From Caballeronia grimmiae (GTDB lineage: Bacteria; Pseudomonadota; Gammaproteobacteria; Burkholderiales; Burkholderiaceae): DNA of 64,000 nt. The notes beneath the pieces are model-generated. The model made no database searches. It saw only the letters and a program-made list of their open reading frames with translations, and was not told the DNA's origin. Where the stretch lies: NCBI RefSeq assembly GCF_000698555.1, contig NZ_JFHE01000009.1, forward strand, positions 1-64,000, given 5' to 3'. The translations under genes were made by a program, and so were the position numbers. Below are positions 26,743 through 35,431 of the stretch, one piece after another (the first letter of the stretch is position 1; every line of letters starts with the position of its first letter).

Positions 26743-27005
26743 TGGCGCTGATTTTTGAAGCCGACCGCGTGACGTTCGATGGCCATTGCGCGATCGACGA
26801 AGCGGAGGCGCTGCTCGCGTGGGTGCGGGATGCCGATACGCGCGGCCTGCATCCGCTGTTCGACTTGTCGAAATCCACGCATGTCCACACTGCGCTCGTG
26901 CAGCTCGTCATGCGTGCTACCGGCCGGGTATCGACTCCCGAGACGGGATTGCTATCACTTTGTCTGCGCAGCGTTCAGGCGCGCGGATCAATCGAAGGGA
27001 AATGA
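26742..27005 (+). CDS. Small STAS-like protein of the chemosensory operon
   Basis: An 87-residue protein starting at TAATG, overlapping the cheA stop by one base. The pattern FEADRVTFDGHCAIDEAEAL, then LHPLFDLSKSTHVHTALVQL matches the strand-helix layout of STAS/MlaB-like domains: an acidic strand, then a D-(L/x)-S segment where anti-sigma antagonists carry a phosphorylatable Ser. Here DLSKSTHVHTA is the candidate region. STAS proteins switch partners by binding other proteins. In this operon it could be an extra output or assembly factor. Confidence 0.7.
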   Translation: MALIFEADRVTFDGHCAIDEAEALLAWVRDADTRGLHPLFDLSKSTHVHTALVQLVMRATGRVSTPETGLLSLCLRSVQARGSIEGK

Positions 27006-27007
27006 AG

Positions 27008-27379
27008 ATGAAGAAAATACTGCTTGTCGACGATTCGGCAACGATGCTGTTGAGCTTGCGCCAGACGCTGGAAATGTCCGGCTTCAACGTCAGCACCGCG
27101 ACGGACGGCGAGAATGGTCTCTCCGTGCTCGCGGCCGGCAGCAAGCCGGATCTGATCATCACCGATATCAACATGCCGAAACTGGACGGCCTCGGCTTCA
27201 TTCAGGCCGTACGCAAGCAGCCGGCGTACCGGTTCACGCCGCTGCTCGTTCTGACTACGGAATCGCAGCAGGCGCGGCGTGACGAAGCGAAGCGGCTCGG
27301 CGCAACCGGCTGGCTCGTCAAACCCGTGGCGGCGGCGGATCTCGTGCGCGTCGTCAAACAAGTCGTTCCGGGTGCATGA
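27008..27379 (+). CDS. cheY: CheY-like response regulator (second copy)
   Basis: A 123-residue receiver domain with DD at 8-9 (LLVDDSATM), phosphorylation site D53 ([12 protein letters not shown]), switch Thr in VLTTES and K105 (WLVKPVAA). Two ATG codons, 27002 and 27008, are available. AAGGGA lies at proper spacing only for 27008. It is closer to classical CheY (TES and VKP) than the first copy, so it is the better candidate for the diffusible output. It ends one base before the last receptor-like gene. Confidence 0.93.
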   Translation: MKKILLVDDSATMLLSLRQTLEMSGFNVSTATDGENGLSVLAAGSKPDLIITDINMPKLDGLGFIQAVRKQPAYRFTPLLVLTTESQQARRDEAKRLGATGWLVKPVAAADLVRVVKQVVPGA

Positions 27380-27380
27380 C

Positions 27381-28445
27381 ATGTGGCTCATCGGCAATGG
27401 ACACGCCCTGCGGACCAGGGCGGCGGATTCTCTGGAGCGGCTTGCCAAAGCGCTTCGTGACGGTGCGCCGTCGTCGCTGCATCAGGAGCTCGACAGTTTC
27501 GAGAAAGTGTCGGCGATTCTTTGCGGCCAGCTCGAAACGGTCACGCGTCAGTCGGAAGATGCCGCGAATTGCATCGCTACGCGAATGAGCGAGATAACGC
27601 GGCATGCATCCAATGTCGCGACGGCCACGGAATCGTCGGCCACGCGTTCGCGCCACCTGTGCGAATCAGGGCAGGACACGTTACGGGAAAGCGACGAGTC
27701 GCTGGAGCAGCTGCTCACGATCTGCAAGGAGCGAAAGCAACAAGGCGAAGCGGACCGCGTGCGCGCGGCCACGGTCGCGACCAACGCCGGAGCACTGAGG
27801 CCGCTCGTGCAGGACATTGCCACGATCGCGCGGCAAACTAACCTCGTCGCACTCAACGCGGCGATCGAGGCGGCACGTGCGGGGAAGGTCGGCGCAGGCT
27901 TCTCGGTGGTGGCACGCGAGGTGCGACAGCTGGCGGCGCAGACCGCCGCGGTCGCCGAGACCGTAGGCGAACGAATCAACACGCTCGTCAGGACGATCGA
28001 GCGCGAACTCGTGCACGAACTGAATGCACGCGACCATGAACACGAGTGCAGGGAGCTGGACCGCGTGGCAGAGTTGCTCGGGGCATTGAAGGGACATTAC
28101 GTGATGTCGACAGCCGCGCTTGCCGAGTTGACGGAAAACGTCGAAGGGAGCTCGGGCCGCATGCGTGAGGAGATCTGCGAAACGCTGTCGGCGCTGCAGT
28201 TTCAGGACATTACCCGGCAGCGCATAGAACAGGTGACGGTCGAACTCGCGCATATGTCGCAATTTGCGCAGTCGTTGCAGAGCACGCTGCGCGGTGAGGA
28301 CGAGCAGCCGGCCGTTTCCATCGCCGAGCGTCTCCGAACGCTCGATGGGCGCTATGTCATGTCGGACCAGTTGCGCGTGCATCGCGAAGTGCTCGGCAAG
28401 CAGGAAGAGGGCGAAACGGCCGGCGCCGCTATCGAGCTCTTCTAG
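27381..28445 (+). CDS. Receptor-like protein fused to a CheZ-type phosphatase motif
   Basis: A 354-residue soluble helical protein. It has a receptor tip ([20 protein letters not shown], about residues 150-169, then [15 protein letters not shown]) but no sensor or membrane segment. In the C-terminal third, residues 273-280 read QFQDITRQ. CheZ has DFQDLTGQ, where the Asp and Gln (D143 and Q147 in E. coli) dephosphorylate CheY. D276 and Q280 match these. No separate cheZ is present in the operon. The protein may bind CheA through its tip and act on the neighbouring CheY. Phosphatase activity is inference. Confidence 0.85.
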   Translation: MWLIGNGHALRTRAADSLERLAKALRDGAPSSLHQELDSFEKVSAILCGQLETVTRQSEDAANCIATRMSEITRHASNVATATESSATRSRHLCESGQDTLRESDESLEQLLTICKERKQQGEADRVRAATVATNAGALRPLVQDIATIARQTNLVALNAAIEAARAGKVGAGFSVVAREVRQLAAQTAAVAETVGERINTLVRTIERELVHELNARDHEHECRELDRVAELLGALKGHYVMSTAALAELTENVEGSSGRMREEICETLSALQFQDITRQRIEQVTVELAHMSQFAQSLQSTLRGEDEQPAVSIAERLRTLDGRYVMSDQLRVHREVLGKQEEGETAGAAIELF

Positions 28446-28451
28446 GCAGCC

Positions 28452-28466
28452 GCGCGCTTCGCGCGC
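28452..28466. terminator. GC-rich hairpin between convergent operons
   Basis: GCGCGC-TTC-GCGCGC lies between the end of the chemosensory operon and the end of the NarL-type regulator gene on the other strand. The stem is strong, but no T-run follows on either strand. Confidence 0.4.
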
Positions 28467-28484
28467 CGCGGCGCCCCTTGACGG

Positions 28485-29201
28485 TCAGGCGGCGATGAGC
28501 TGGTTCTTGACCGCATACAGGGTGAGCCCGGCGACATCGCGAATGCCGAGCCGCTGCATCAGCTGCAGACGATGAGTTTCAATCGTCTTGACGCTCAGCT
28601 CCAGTGACCATGCGATCTCCTTGGTGGACTGCCCTTGCGCGATCATTGTCAGGATCTGCAATTGCCGAGGCGTCAGTTCGGCGACAGGCCGGGCGGACCG
28701 TGTTGGCACGATCGGCTCGGGCGGCCGCGGGACGAGCCGGTCCGACAAGTCGACGCTCTCGCCTTGCGCGAGCATCTGAGTAACAACCATTCCAGAGATG
28801 GCCGGACTGAGATACGACTGTCCCAGCATCACTGCGCGCAGCGCAATCTCGAGCTCGACGGCTGCTGCGTCCTTGACGAGATAACCATTGGCGCCTGCTT
28901 TGAGCGCACTCAGCACGAAGTCCGGCGTTGCGTGCATCGAAAGCACGACCTTTCTCACATCGCTTTTGCGCTCGCGCAACTGCAACAGCAGGTCCAGACC
29001 GCTTTTTCCCGGAAGCGAGATGTCGGTGACTAGCATGGCCGGCGCGTGCTCGTCGATGAGCGTCAGTGCCTCTTCGGCCGTGCCTGTTTCAGCCACCACC
29101 GCAAAGCCGTCGATTTCGTCGATGAGCGCGCGAATGCCCGCGCGAATAAGCTGATGGTCGTCGACGAGCATGACCTTCACCACAATATGCTTTTTGCTCA
29201 T
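28485..29201 (-). CDS. NarL/FixJ-type response regulator
   Basis: A 238-residue regulator. The receiver domain has VMLVDDHQLIRAGIRALI, the phosphorylated Asp in MLVTDISLPGKSG and lysine in GYLVKDAAA. A linker rich in Pro and Arg leads to the LuxR-type helix-turn-helix (LTPRQLQILTMIAQGQSTKE, then LSVKTIETHRLQLMQRLGI). It overlaps the kinase gene upstream by one base (TAATG), so the pair forms a two-component system. It is convergent with the chemosensory operon and may be independent of it. Confidence 0.95.
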   Translation of the reverse strand: MSKKHIVVKVMLVDDHQLIRAGIRALIDEIDGFAVVAETGTAEEALTLIDEHAPAMLVTDISLPGKSGLDLLLQLRERKSDVRKVVLSMHATPDFVLSALKAGANGYLVKDAAAVELEIALRAVMLGQSYLSPAISGMVVTQMLAQGESVDLSDRLVPRPPEPIVPTRSARPVAELTPRQLQILTMIAQGQSTKEIAWSLELSVKTIETHRLQLMQRLGIRDVAGLTLYAVKNQLIAA

Positions 29202-31249
29202 TACTGCATTAATGGAAAAACGGCGCTGACCTGGGTACCGGTAGATGGCTTGCTGACGATATCGAGTTCACCGCCCGCGAGCATCGCTCGTTCGCGCATT
29301 CCGGTAAGGCCTACACTGCGGGCGCTGCGCAGGGCATGCGGGTCGAAGCCTTCCCCGTCGTCCGTTATTTGCACGTGCAGGTGGCCGTCGTAACAGCGGA
29401 TCTCAACGAGCGCGGCCGTCGCGTGCGCGTGCCGCAGGATGTTCGTGATGCTCTCCTGAACGATGCGAAACGCTGCCATCTCGATACCAGGCGAAGGACG
29501 GGAGGCGAACTCGTCGGAGAGCAACGTCACGTCGGGTCCATGATCGGCGAACAACGTACTGAGTTGCCAACGAACAGCGGCGACCAGCCCCAGCTGATCG
29601 AGTTGAGGCGGGCGTAGCATGGCCGACAGATCGCGCACTTCCTTTAACGCGCGGTCCGCTATCGTGAGCAGCCTGTCGCAGCGTTCGCCGAGGTCGCCGT
29701 CGACGCGGTTGCGCAGGGACTGGCTATGAATCTTGATGGCCGTCAGCAGTTGACCTACTTCGTCGTGAAGCTCGCGCGCGAGCGCGGCCTTTTCCGTTTC
29801 CTGCACATCGATCAGCCGCTTGGACAGCGCCTTCAGGCTCGTGTTTGCGGTCTGCAGCTGTTCGCGCATGTGGACCGCATCGGTCATGTCGCGAAACACC
29901 AGTTGCTTGCGCAACCCGTCCTGGCCGCGCAGGGGAATGACGGCTGCTTCGACCTCGATCGTCGAACCATCGGCGCGTATGAGTTGTGCCGGCTCGAAGC
30001 CGGGGTCGATACTGCGGCCCGCCCTGAGCGCGGCGAATTTCATTTCGATCGACTCGCGCGCCGGCTGCGCGATATGGGCGAGCAACGGCAACGCCCGCAC
30101 ATCGCGTGCAGACTGGTAACCGAGAATCGATGTTGCATGGACATTGTTGTACTCGACGCGGTTGTCACGGCCGATCAGCACGCCGACGGGAAGCATTTCG
30201 ACGAGTCGGCGGTATTCAGCTTCCTGCTGCTGGCGAATCAATTCCGCCTCCCGGCGACGCGTGACGTTCTCGATCGTTCCGACCACCCGTTTGCGCGTGT
30301 CGTTGGGACCTGTGTAGCATCGTCCGCCCTTGACGTCCAGATGGAGCGAACGGCCGCGCTTGAGTGCGACGGTTACGCTCATGTCTATCGGCGAACCTGT
30401 CTCTTCGGAAGCTCGCACAGCCTTCTCCAACTGAATGGCCTGAAGTGGCCGCAAATAGCGATGCAGGCCGGCAAGCGGAATGCTGGGAGGCGAGTCCGTC
30501 CACGCCCTGGTCGCATTAGTCCACACAATGTCCTCACCGGCTGCGTCGAGCTCCCAGCTTATGAGGCCGGACAGACGTGTGGCTTCCGAGAGGCTCTTGC
30601 GCTGATCGTGTGCGTCGTCGATTGCCTGCCGCGCATCCGCGAGTGGCATGATTTGGGCGGCCGTCCATCCGCCCTTGCGGCAGACGAGCGCCAATGAATG
30701 TGCTTCGACAATGTCCAGACTGTCGGAAGCCGTGCAACGGTCAAGGCAATAAGTGCACAGGCACAGGATCTTTGCGTTAGCGAGACTGCTGTTCAAACTC
30801 TCTTCGTACCTTGCAAAGTCGCTCCATCTTGAACTGTCGAGCCACGCCGTGTCGCCGGTGACCCTGACGCCGTCGAAACCGCGCTGAAGGGCCGCCTTTT
30901 CGTAGTCAAGCCACTGCTGAACCACACGTGGTCCATCGAAAGCGCTATTGCCGCCATACCATTCGTGCGCTGGCCGGATGTCCAGTTGACCGGCGTCGAC
31001 CTTCTCGGCAAGCTCCGGCGCTACGTCCAGAAGTCCCCGGCGGGACGTTTCAACGGTGTTTGCGTCCGTAGTGATCCATAGGCATTGCTCGTTATTCCTA
31101 AGCCCGGCCGCGAAGTAGGGCGTCAATATGGTGAGGAGGTCGGCCGGTTTCTTGTAGAACTGGCAGAAGTGCGTTCCCCAACCGGCCGGGCCGATTGCTG
31201 GGACCCCAGTGTCGCGGGAGGCCGACGGACGGCGCGTTTCATACAACAT
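29201..31249 (-). CDS. MEDS/PAS sensor histidine kinase (HisKA_3)
   Basis: About 682 residues, soluble. The N-terminal MEDS domain (HFCQFYKKPADLLTILTPYF, then LRNNEQCLWIT) is of the DcmR type thought to bind small hydrocarbons. PAS domains follow at about 230-330 and 345-460. A HisKA_3 dimerisation domain carries the phospho-acceptor His in LARELHDEVGQLLTAIKIHS, and the HATPase domain has FRIVQESITNILRHAHA and DDGEGFD. There are no membrane helices. A GTG at 31261 would add four residues; I chose the ATG at 31249, without strong evidence either way. It is coupled to the response regulator by a one-base overlap. Confidence 0.92.
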   Translation of the reverse strand: MLYETRRPSASRDTGVPAIGPAGWGTHFCQFYKKPADLLTILTPYFAAGLRNNEQCLWITTDANTVETSRRGLLDVAPELAEKVDAGQLDIRPAHEWYGGNSAFDGPRVVQQWLDYEKAALQRGFDGVRVTGDTAWLDSSRWSDFARYEESLNSSLANAKILCLCTYCLDRCTASDSLDIVEAHSLALVCRKGGWTAAQIMPLADARQAIDDAHDQRKSLSEATRLSGLISWELDAAGEDIVWTNATRAWTDSPPSIPLAGLHRYLRPLQAIQLEKAVRASEETGSPIDMSVTVALKRGRSLHLDVKGGRCYTGPNDTRKRVVGTIENVTRRREAELIRQQQEAEYRRLVEMLPVGVLIGRDNRVEYNNVHATSILGYQSARDVRALPLLAHIAQPARESIEMKFAALRAGRSIDPGFEPAQLIRADGSTIEVEAAVIPLRGQDGLRKQLVFRDMTDAVHMREQLQTANTSLKALSKRLIDVQETEKAALARELHDEVGQLLTAIKIHSQSLRNRVDGDLGERCDRLLTIADRALKEVRDLSAMLRPPQLDQLGLVAAVRWQLSTLFADHGPDVTLLSDEFASRPSPGIEMAAFRIVQESITNILRHAHATAALVEIRCYDGHLHVQITDDGEGFDPHALRSARSVGLTGMRERAMLAGGELDIVSKPSTGTQVSAVFPLMQ

Positions 31250-32155
31250 CTGGATAAGCACGACGTGATAGGTAAAGATTGCCGCTGCGCAGTGCAGTGA
31301 TTAGTATTTTTCATACTTTAAGGGATGGGCTGTCTGGTCAAACCAGCGAAATAGAGTGAAGACCGCCCCTTTATCAAACGTTTGCTAGCGGAGATGTCGG
31401 TCGACGGGACACGCGCACACATAGTGTCGCGGTGGTGATCGGTAAATGTTGCGCATGAAGTTATACGCTTTTTCGACTTGTCGCCTATTGCCCGTTTGCC
31501 CACCAGCCTGCCGAAAGCACTGAACGGCTGCGGCGGTGCTCGCCGCGAGCGACGCAGTCGGCTGTCTCGCTTTGAACTCTGCGAGGCGCGCTGGCTGCTA
31601 CGCTCATCCGTGATAAATCGTATGGCCGGGAAAATTCGCGCATCGACATCGTGATGATCCCGGTGGTGTTCATCGCCCGCGCTCCTGAAACGCTTGGCTG
31701 GCAATGAACCAACGTCAAAAGACGACATTTCCATCTGGCGGAAACGCGACATTTGAACTTGGCCAAATGCGGGCATTTCTATCTGCCCATGACAAAGTGC
31801 ATATGTGCTAATTAACATTATGTCAATCGGAGAACGCCTCGGCGCAATTCGGTTTTGCCGGGTATGTTCCCTTGCTCACGCTGATTCACTTCCAGGTTGG
31901 CAATCAAAATTCTCAACTGTCGTTGCGACTCCTTTCAGCTTCATGCTGGAAGGTCCGGCTCGCGTAAAAAGCCCGCATGCAGCGATCCAGATTGCGTGCA
32001 CTTGCGACCCGCAGCAGCCGTTGTCTCCTCGATAGCGAAGAGCTACGGTGGTCGTTTGCAAGCCGGTGATACGATGCATCCCGACGGCCATCCGATCCTC
32101 TCGACGTACCTCCGCTTAATCCAACCCGAGGATAATCGCCGACAGCATCGAACTT
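31250..32155. other. Long intergenic stretch with a possible IS remnant
   Basis: No confident gene. The left part is the upstream region of the kinase gene. The terminal-repeat-like array at 31721-31795 is described separately. Open frames on both strands around 31318-32286 lack domains and ribosome binding sites. Confidence 0.4.
31721..31795. mobile_element. Possible IS21-family terminal repeat remnant
   Basis: Three imperfect repeats of about 24 bases follow one another, with their ATTT blocks at 31727, 31751 and 31774. Read on the minus strand they contain GTTTCCGCCAGATGGAAATG-like units. IS21-family ends carry multiple repeats of this kind, including the GGAAA(T/C)GTCG flavour. No istA or istB gene is recognisable nearby, so this would be an orphan end. 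Confidence 0.35.
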
Positions 32156-33088
32156 CTACACATCAGTGGTTCGGCCCATCGCTAGAAGACGCTCCGCCAT
32201 TCGGATATTCGCGTAGTCGACCAGTTTGCCGTCAACCTGTACCGCTCCACGCCCTTCTTTCTCCGCTTCAGTCAGCGCGGCGATGACGCGTCGAGCATTC
32301 TGCAGTTCGTCGTCGCTCGGAACAAATGCGCCATGCGTCGCATCGATCTGGCAAGGGTGAATAACCTGTTTGCCGTCATACCCGAGTGTTGCCGCCTTGA
32401 TCGCCAACGCGGAGGTCAACGCAGCGTCACGGAACGCCCCGCAAGGTCCATCGATCGCTCTAAGCCGGTGAGCCCGCGCTGCAACCAGAATGCGCATCAT
32501 CGGATACGCCCACATATCGAGCGCCGAACTTGTGCAATCCCCTTGCTGCGAGCGGGACGTCAGCTGATACGCCGGATGCGAGAGCCCGATGTCGATTCCT
32601 TTTGCCCCAATAGATGCTGAAAAGTCGCCTACGCCGAAGTGCAGCGAATCGATTAATGGCGAGTGCCCCGCAATCTGTTCACAGTTCACGAGTCCGAGAG
32701 CCGTTTCTATCATGACTTCGAGACCGACTGGCCTCGATCGATGTTGGCCGTACTTGCCAAGCATGTCGACCACGCTATCGATGTCGGCTGTCCGCTCGAC
32801 CTTCGGAACGAGAAGCGTATCGAGCCGCGGCGCGAACGTCGACAACCGTGCGATTTCCGTTTCAATCGTCCCGCAGCCGGGTACGTTGACGCGAACACTC
32901 ACCGTCTTTTTGCCCCAATCGAGCTCGTTGATCGCTTCGATGGCGCCGGTGAGAGCGGCCTCTTTCTGATCTTGCGGAACGGCATCCTCCAGATCGAGAA
33001 AGACCGCATCGGCAGCACTACGAGCAGCTGATTCGACCATGCGCCGGTGATTCGCCGGCACCGCAAGAAAGGTTCGGGTTACACGCAT
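32156..33088 (-). CDS. CitE-like HpcH/HpaI family lyase
   Basis: A 310-residue TIM-barrel enzyme of the citrate lyase beta-like group that cleaves or forms beta-hydroxyacyl-CoA such as malyl-CoA or citramalyl-CoA. The start MRVTRTFLAVPANHRRMVES and DAVFLDLEDAVPQDQKEAA are family hallmarks. The Mg2+ ligands are the Glu in EVMIETALGL and Asp in GVGDFSASIG, and the C-terminal YDGKQVIHPCQI is the usual seal of the site. It lies 33 bases after the CoA-transferase gene, so the pair probably activates an acid to its CoA ester and splits it. Confidence 0.92.
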   Translation of the reverse strand: MRVTRTFLAVPANHRRMVESAARSAADAVFLDLEDAVPQDQKEAALTGAIEAINELDWGKKTVSVRVNVPGCGTIETEIARLSTFAPRLDTLLVPKVERTADIDSVVDMLGKYGQHRSRPVGLEVMIETALGLVNCEQIAGHSPLIDSLHFGVGDFSASIGAKGIDIGLSHPAYQLTSRSQQGDCTSSALDMWAYPMMRILVAARAHRLRAIDGPCGAFRDAALTSALAIKAATLGYDGKQVIHPCQIDATHGAFVPSDDELQNARRVIAALTEAEKEGRGAVQVDGKLVDYANIRMAERLLAMGRTTDV

Positions 33089-33121
33089 GGAAAATGGATC
33101 CTGTAACGGTTCGGGGGTACA

Positions 33122-34285
33122 TCAAGCGATGCGCAGGCGGGACGGATGCAATCCCAGTTCTCCGAGAATTTCGTCGTTGTGCTCTCCCACGTCAGGTACG
33201 CTTTTCATTGCAGGCGAAATTCCGTCAACAATGATCGGGGGCAGAAATACCTCCAGCGGGCCCTTAGGGCTACCGATCGACGTCATCCGTCCACGTTCGT
33301 GCAATTGTGGATGCGCGAGGAATTCTTCGACCGTGTTCATGCGTCCATTAGCGATTGCCGCTCGCTCGAGAAGATCGCTCAGCTCGCCGCTTGTCGATTT
33401 AGCGAAGCTGTCGTTGATCAACGCCTCGAGTGCCTCCCGATTTCGCACGCGATCCGGATTCGTCGCGAAGCGCGGATCGGTTCGCACCTTCGGGTCTCGT
33501 AGCACCTTTTCGCAAAAGCTACGCCATTCCCTTTCGTTCTGAATGCCGAAGAAAATGGTCTTTCCGTCGCCCGCGGTAAAGGGACCATATGGCGCGATCG
33601 TCGCGTGGCGGGCACCTGAGCGTTGGACCGCCTTTCCGCTGTCGCGCGTGTAATACGCCGGGTAGCTCATCCATTCCGTCATGGCGTCGAACAATGAAAC
33701 TTCAAATGCAGTTCCCTTGCCTGTGCGTTCGCGGTGATAGAGCGCAAGCAGAATTCCATTCAGCGCGTACATGCCAGTCGCGATATCGACAATGGATAAA
33801 CCGCACTTCGCCTGCTCATCAGGCGTTCCATTGATCGACAAGAACCCGGTTTCGCACTGAACCAAAAGATCGTAGGCTTTCTTTTGCGCGTATGGTCCTG
33901 TCGATCCGTAACCCGAAATATCACAGGCGATGAGGCGCGGATAGCGCTCGACGAGATTCTTCGCATCGAGACCGAGCCGCTTCGCCGCGCCCGGCGCGAG
34001 ATTTTGAATAAACACGTCGGCGCGCGGCAACAACTCGTCTAGCACCTCCTGTCCGAAATCCGATTTGACGTCGAGCGCAAGGCTCTCTTTTGAACGGTTC
34101 GCCCAAACAAATTGACTCGACATACCGTGCATCGCCGTGTCGTATCCCCGAGCAAAATCTCCGTCGCCGGGTCTTTCGATCTTGATGACGCGTGCACCCC
34201 AATCAGCAAGATGTCGACTGGCGAGCGGAGCAGCGATCGCCTGCTCTAGCGATACCACGGTGATGTTTTCCAGAGGAAGTTTCAT
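33122..34285 (-). CDS. Class III CoA-transferase
   Basis: A 387-residue member of the CaiB/BaiF family, which moves CoA between acids. The N-terminus ITVVSLEQAIAAPLASRHLA and ARVIKIERPGDGDFAR binds the CoA nucleotide. The catalytic Asp is expected at D167 (CGLSIVDIATGMYAL). The longer frame begins 30 codons upstream, but the ATG at 34285 gives the standard family start. Located between a CitE-like lyase and a 2-hydroxyacid dehydrogenase, it most likely activates a hydroxy- or dicarboxylic acid. Confidence 0.93.
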   Translation of the reverse strand: MKLPLENITVVSLEQAIAAPLASRHLADWGARVIKIERPGDGDFARGYDTAMHGMSSQFVWANRSKESLALDVKSDFGQEVLDELLPRADVFIQNLAPGAAKRLGLDAKNLVERYPRLIACDISGYGSTGPYAQKKAYDLLVQCETGFLSINGTPDEQAKCGLSIVDIATGMYALNGILLALYHRERTGKGTAFEVSLFDAMTEWMSYPAYYTRDSGKAVQRSGARHATIAPYGPFTAGDGKTIFFGIQNEREWRSFCEKVLRDPKVRTDPRFATNPDRVRNREALEALINDSFAKSTSGELSDLLERAAIANGRMNTVEEFLAHPQLHERGRMTSIGSPKGPLEVFLPPIIVDGISPAMKSVPDVGEHNDEILGELGLHPSRLRIA

Positions 34286-34483
34286 TTCCGGCGTTTTCTC
34301 GAGTTGGTTGACGACGGTGTAACGGGGAGCTTGTTTGCTCGCGCCCCTCTCCTGGAAACAGTTTCCCGCAGGCAAAGCGGTATGTGAACCATCGAGTTTC
34401 GAAAGCCGCGTTCACAAAAGAAGAATTGCGTGTGCGTTGTTATCACAGTTCCGACCGGGGACCAATCCAATGCTCGCGTCGTA

Positions 34484-35431
34484 TCAGGCCACGCGGTTCG
34501 CGGTGCATTGCTCCAGAAAGCTCTCTACGTTCGCGGAAACAGCAAGTGCAAGCGCTTCGACCGTGGAAGCGCTTGCCCAGGCGACATGAGGTGTCAGTAA
34601 GAGGTTGTCAGGTCGACAAGTGACAAAACGATGCTTTTCGTGCGGTGGCTCGACCTGCAACACGTCTAGCGCCGCGCCAGCGATGACTTGACTGAGCAGT
34701 GCCGCTTCGAGCGCCCGTTCATCGACGAGCGCTCCTCGCGCGGTGTTGATGAGCACTGCGGTGCGACGCATCATCGAAAGCTCGCGTTCGCCAATCAGAC
34801 CCTGCGTGTCAGGCGACAAAGGACAGTGCAGTGAAATCACATCGCTTGTTGCAAGTACATCTTCAAATGCGGTATAGCCGGGCCGAACTTCGGTTCTGCC
34901 TTTGCGCTCGCTCTGCAGTACTCGCATACCCAGCGCGATCGCTATCCTCATGACCTCCTTGCCTATTGCGCCCGAACCGATCAGGCCGAGTGTGGCCCCA
35001 CGGACCTCGCTGATGGGCGCGCCGTGAACACAAAATACACGAGATGCAGTCCAAGCGGACGACGACGCCAATTGGCTATAAGAAAGCATTTGCCTTCGCA
35101 GCATGAAGATGCAGGCAATGACATGCTCGGCCACACTCGAAGCAGCGTAGGCCGGCACATTCGAGACCTGAACGCCGTGTTCTCGGCAATAGGCTACGTC
35201 CACACTGTCGTAGCCGCTTGCCGCAACACAGATGTACTTGAGCCGAGGAAGTTGACGCAGCGTATCCGCACGCAATGGCACCTTGTTCGTGATCGCGATA
35301 TCAGCATCGGCAAGCGCCTCGACAAGCTCATGTTCGCGGGTAGTTTCTCGCTCGGTCCAGCGGTCGGCAGCGCGGGGGCGCGGTACGCGCACGGGCAGCG
35401 TCGCGCTGTCGAGAAAGACGATATGGCTCAT
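34484..35431 (-). CDS. D-isomer-specific 2-hydroxyacid dehydrogenase
   Basis: A 315-residue NAD(P)-dependent enzyme reducing a 2-keto acid or oxidising a D-2-hydroxy acid (glycerate or hydroxypyruvate type). It shows the Rossmann motif LGLIGSGAIGKEVMRIA, the catalytic Arg in INTARGALVDERAL, Glu in LDVLQVEPPHEKH and His in LLTPHVAWAS. The start at 35431 has GGGAG upstream and overlaps the LysR stop as ATGA. A paralogue with the same opening pattern lies at 54294-55223. Confidence 0.93.
   Translation of the reverse strand: MSHIVFLDSATLPVRVPRPRAADRWTERETTREHELVEALADADIAITNKVPLRADTLRQLPRLKYICVAASGYDSVDVAYCREHGVQVSNVPAYAASSVAEHVIACIFMLRRQMLSYSQLASSSAWTASRVFCVHGAPISEVRGATLGLIGSGAIGKEVMRIAIALGMRVLQSERKGRTEVRPGYTAFEDVLATSDVISLHCPLSPDTQGLIGERELSMMRRTAVLINTARGALVDERALEAALLSQVIAGAALDVLQVEPPHEKHRFVTCRPDNLLLTPHVAWASASTVEALALAVSANVESFLEQCTANRVA

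Noticed and set aside
31318-31818. A 166-codon minus-strand frame upstream of the kinase gene
   Set aside because: It includes the terminal-repeat-like array and has no domain; more likely non-coding.
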